From Diploscapter coronatus (lineage: Eukaryota; Nematoda; Chromadorea; Rhabditida; Rhabditidae), in contig OZ038422.1 in the NCBI GenBank assembly GCA_964036155.1, positions 68,781,201-68,845,200 on the forward strand: 64,000 nucleotides of DNA, read 5' to 3'. The notes beneath the pieces were generated by a model that saw only the letters and a program-made list of their open reading frames with translations, had not been told where the DNA came from and did not search any database. A program made the position numbers and the translations under genes. This document shows, one piece after another, positions 61,601-64,000 of this stretch (its first letter is position 1; each line of letters begins with the position of its first letter).

Positions 61601-64000
61601 ATTGAAAGATATTCAGCCATACTTCCCAATTGGTTATAATACAGATATAAAGCTGAATGACATGGTCATGATGCCTGACACTCGATATGAAAGATGCAGT
61701 GGACTTTATCCCATGTTTCGAGGAGCTGGTGAATTTTACATTTAATTTTTGCCTATACTTTATCTAAAAATTAAATCAAAGTTTAGGAGGTCAGTCATAA
61801 AATTTGTATAAGGGTAAAGGCGTGCAAATTTGGTTGATTCACAAACTTAGTTCATCACAATCACTTCTAATCGTCACTGAAACATTTTCTTTGCCATTTT
61901 TATTTCTTTTCAATTAACTAACTCACTATTAACTTTTACCGATCACTAGACACATTATTTTTGGGATTGTGTAAGATTAGACTTTTTTGGAACGGAGACG
62001 GGTCGATTTTTTTCAAAAGTAGGACGGAAATGGGTAAATCTTACACAAGCCTGATTATTAAAAAAAAAAACCAGACGTAATGTATCAACTTCAGGTAACT
62101 GGAGTTGCATTAGAGCTCATATTCTAATGAAGAGGCTTGTCATGTTCCACATCATACAAACTTACATTCCAACTGGAATGTTGGTTTCCATTTCTTGGAT
62201 GTCATTCTGGCTCGATCCTCGTGCATCTCCAGCTCGAATATCTCTCACGATCACTTCACTTCTCACTTTGACCACTATGAGCAATGGAGCCAGACAGGAT
62301 TTGCCACAGGTTATTTTGAAAATTTCATTGTAAATTCGAAATTTTGGACTTTCTCTAAAGCCAGTCCAAGGAAAATTCTTTGACGATTTGATAAGTTTAT
62401 AACTAGAAATGCCAAAGTAGCAAAATTAGAATTCGAATGATGCATCGAGATTTTCCGACCTATTTGCCAGGGTTCCTAATTGACAATTGCGGAAAATTGT
62501 TTTTGTATGATATAACATGGATTTTTCGCCAAACTTTGTAGTTGGAAACCTTTCTCAAAAATCACGATTTTTGGAAGCGACTACAGAAAAATAATCATGG
62601 CTTTGCTCATACTGAATCGCTTTTGGAGACCTCAAACGCATTCTACTCCGGTTAATCTCTCCTATCACACCTCAATGTTAGCTTTCCACGATTATCAATT
62701 CCGAAAATTGACCTAGCTTCTCTATTTATAGCCAGGATTTTCATGGAGCCATTGTGAGTTTCAGGTCGCCTATATCAAAGCTCTGGATATCTGGCTGACA
62801 TTCTCCCAAGCACTGATATTCCTCGTTCTTCTCGAGTACAGTTTCGTCTCTTTCTACATAACAAAACGGGTATTTGATTGCATCCACAGACGGGCCTACA
62901 ATCATCACAGACTTCTATCCCAGAGCCAAAACAAATCACCTCCTCCTGTATCGGTACGCTTAGCGAATTTTTTAAATGAAGTATTCAGTCGTGAATCAAG
63001 TAATAGAAGAGAATATCGAGATTGTGATACTTTTTCCAAGATAATTATTGCCGAATTCGAAGTTGACATTGCATCGACCGTCAGATTGAATATTAGAATA
63101 GTTACTATCGATCCTTCATCGAGTTCCGTCGATAATTTTTTTTCCAGCGTTTCGTTTGCAAGAAATATCAATTTAAATCGCGAAAAAAATACGTCAGAAC
63201 CTATCGAAGAGGTTCAAGGTAACTTTTATCAAATGAGCGACGATATTTTTTATCCCAATTTTCGTACGCAAATTCAACTTGAGTCAACCAAAATAACCTT
63301 ATAGTTAGCTTAAAAGTCTCAAATGTTCACAAATTTCAATCTAGATGAGACAAGTTACATTTAGGACGATGAACGAATTCGTCTGAGCGGAGACGAACTC
63401 GCGGACGGTTCATATCCTTTTCACGTGAGTAGATGACTAACAATTCCTAATTTTCATCAGTACCTTCCCCTGTGTCGCTTCTATAAAGGACTAAAGATTG
63501 GATAGCAATTTCCCCAGTTTGCTTCTCGAGATAATGTATCTATCCAGGTAGATTGTGGCAAATGCGATGAAACATTGTGTTCAAAGATAGCTTGAACCCT
63601 ACGGATGGATGCATTATTGATCTTTCATTTCAATCAGGGATGTACGGAATACGTAATGCGAGACGGAAATTTATTAGATCTTTAAATTTTCGGGACGGAA
63701 CGTAAAGAACCAGAAAAATCGTCACAAATGCTCCAGAAAGAAATTATTCGCAAATTAATGAAATATTACGTAGATTCCTGATTTCAATACCTATCCCCAA
63801 GTTTATATCTAAAATGTCATAGCATTAATGAACATGAAAAACAGCTGAATGTCCCCTATGAATTTTAGCCTTCTGAAATTCCGCCTCCAGCACCGAAGGA
63901 GCAGAAAAAGGAGAAACAGTTCTCCTTGTCGCAGGGATTGTCGACTTGTATGGGCCATACTGCTGTAAGCGTTTCAATATTCGATCGATTGATTATCCAC
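58677..64000 (+). CDS. Cys-loop ligand-gated anion-channel subunit (partial, runs off right edge)
   Basis: Exons: 58677-58751, 59478-59599, 59642-59746, 60196-60287, 60353-60420, 60467-60556, 60842-60972, 61339-61375, 61419-61464, 61526-61572, 61617-61728, 62095-62309, 62765-62953, 63365-63424, 63869-63964; 495 residues so far. The signal peptide is MIVRVRLFLFLLVYFISTSK. The ligand-binding domain has the canonical loop C-MMDLKLFPMDFQE-C (235-249, 13 residues between cysteines) and a second cysteine pair (298/313) as in GluCl and glycine receptors. M1 starts LVMFHIIQTYIPTGM. The M1-M2 link has PAR (354-356), the anion-selective signature, followed by ISLTITSLLTLTT (M2). M3 is ALDIWLTFSQALIFLVLLEY. 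The M3-M4 loop continues to the window end; M4 is missing. It should be a chloride channel in neurons or muscle. The ligand cannot be told. TTTTGCAG before the ATG fits trans-splicing. Confidence 0.88.
60989..61318. repeat. Inverted-repeat element inside a channel-gene intron
   Basis: CAGGGTCCGGAGCAAATTCC at the left pairs with TTTTGTCCGGACCCAGG at the right, and AGATTGAGCTTACCCTAAGT with ACTTAGACTGAGCTCAATTT. Possible TA flanks. About 330 bp, non-coding, filling most of intron 60973-61338. Confidence 0.7.

Overview
The window looks like nuclear DNA of a nematode. Genes are split by many short introns (mostly 36-60 bp) with TTTCAG or TTTTAG acceptors. Intergenic DNA is AT-rich. Several genes have nematode-style content: a seven-transmembrane chemoreceptor-like protein, a Cys-loop chloride-channel subunit, a small secreted helical protein, and core histone genes whose mRNA stem-loop has the nematode-type loop starting with C. 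I cannot name the genus. All multi-exon models below were built by hand from splice signals and reading-frame continuity. Every complete model closes in frame.

Layout. 1-6.8 kb: a decayed Hsp70-like fragment, then an 8-exon 7TM receptor (1996-5730, +). 6.8-8.2 kb: a 7-exon secreted helical protein (+) with one GC-AG intron. 9.3-13.0 kb: two tandem minus-strand genes for membrane-anchored kelch-repeat proteins. The downstream copy carries an in-frame stop unless a weak donor is used. 13-20 kb: no gene, but several inverted-repeat elements. 20.1-24.6 kb: a core histone cluster, H4(-), H3(-), H2A(-), H2B(+). All four genes have introns yet keep the histone 3' stem-loop. 26.7-33.4 kb: a 22-exon FERM-domain gene (-), closest by recollection to the FRMD6/Expanded class, with two PPxY motifs near its C terminus. 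33.5-46.6 kb: about 13 kb without a confirmed gene, strongly purine-rich on the + strand up to about 42.5 kb, with transposon-like repeats including a nested pair. 46.6-51.6 kb: an SLC26/SulP anion transporter with a C-terminal STAS domain (+). 51.6-58.7 kb: an inverted-repeat element followed by pyrimidine-rich DNA. 58.7-64 kb: a Cys-loop ligand-gated anion-channel subunit (+) that runs off the right edge before M4.

The genes do not form one pathway. The histones are a functional set, with H2A and H2B sharing a 236-bp divergent promoter. The kelch pair is a local duplication. The FERM and SLC26 genes diverge from the long gene-poor interval. The items most worth a second look are the membrane-kelch pair, the PPxY-bearing FERM protein, the intron-containing stem-loop histones with extra AATAAA signals, the TTAA-flanked element nested in a TA-flanked palindrome, and a 350-nt open intron in the channel gene.
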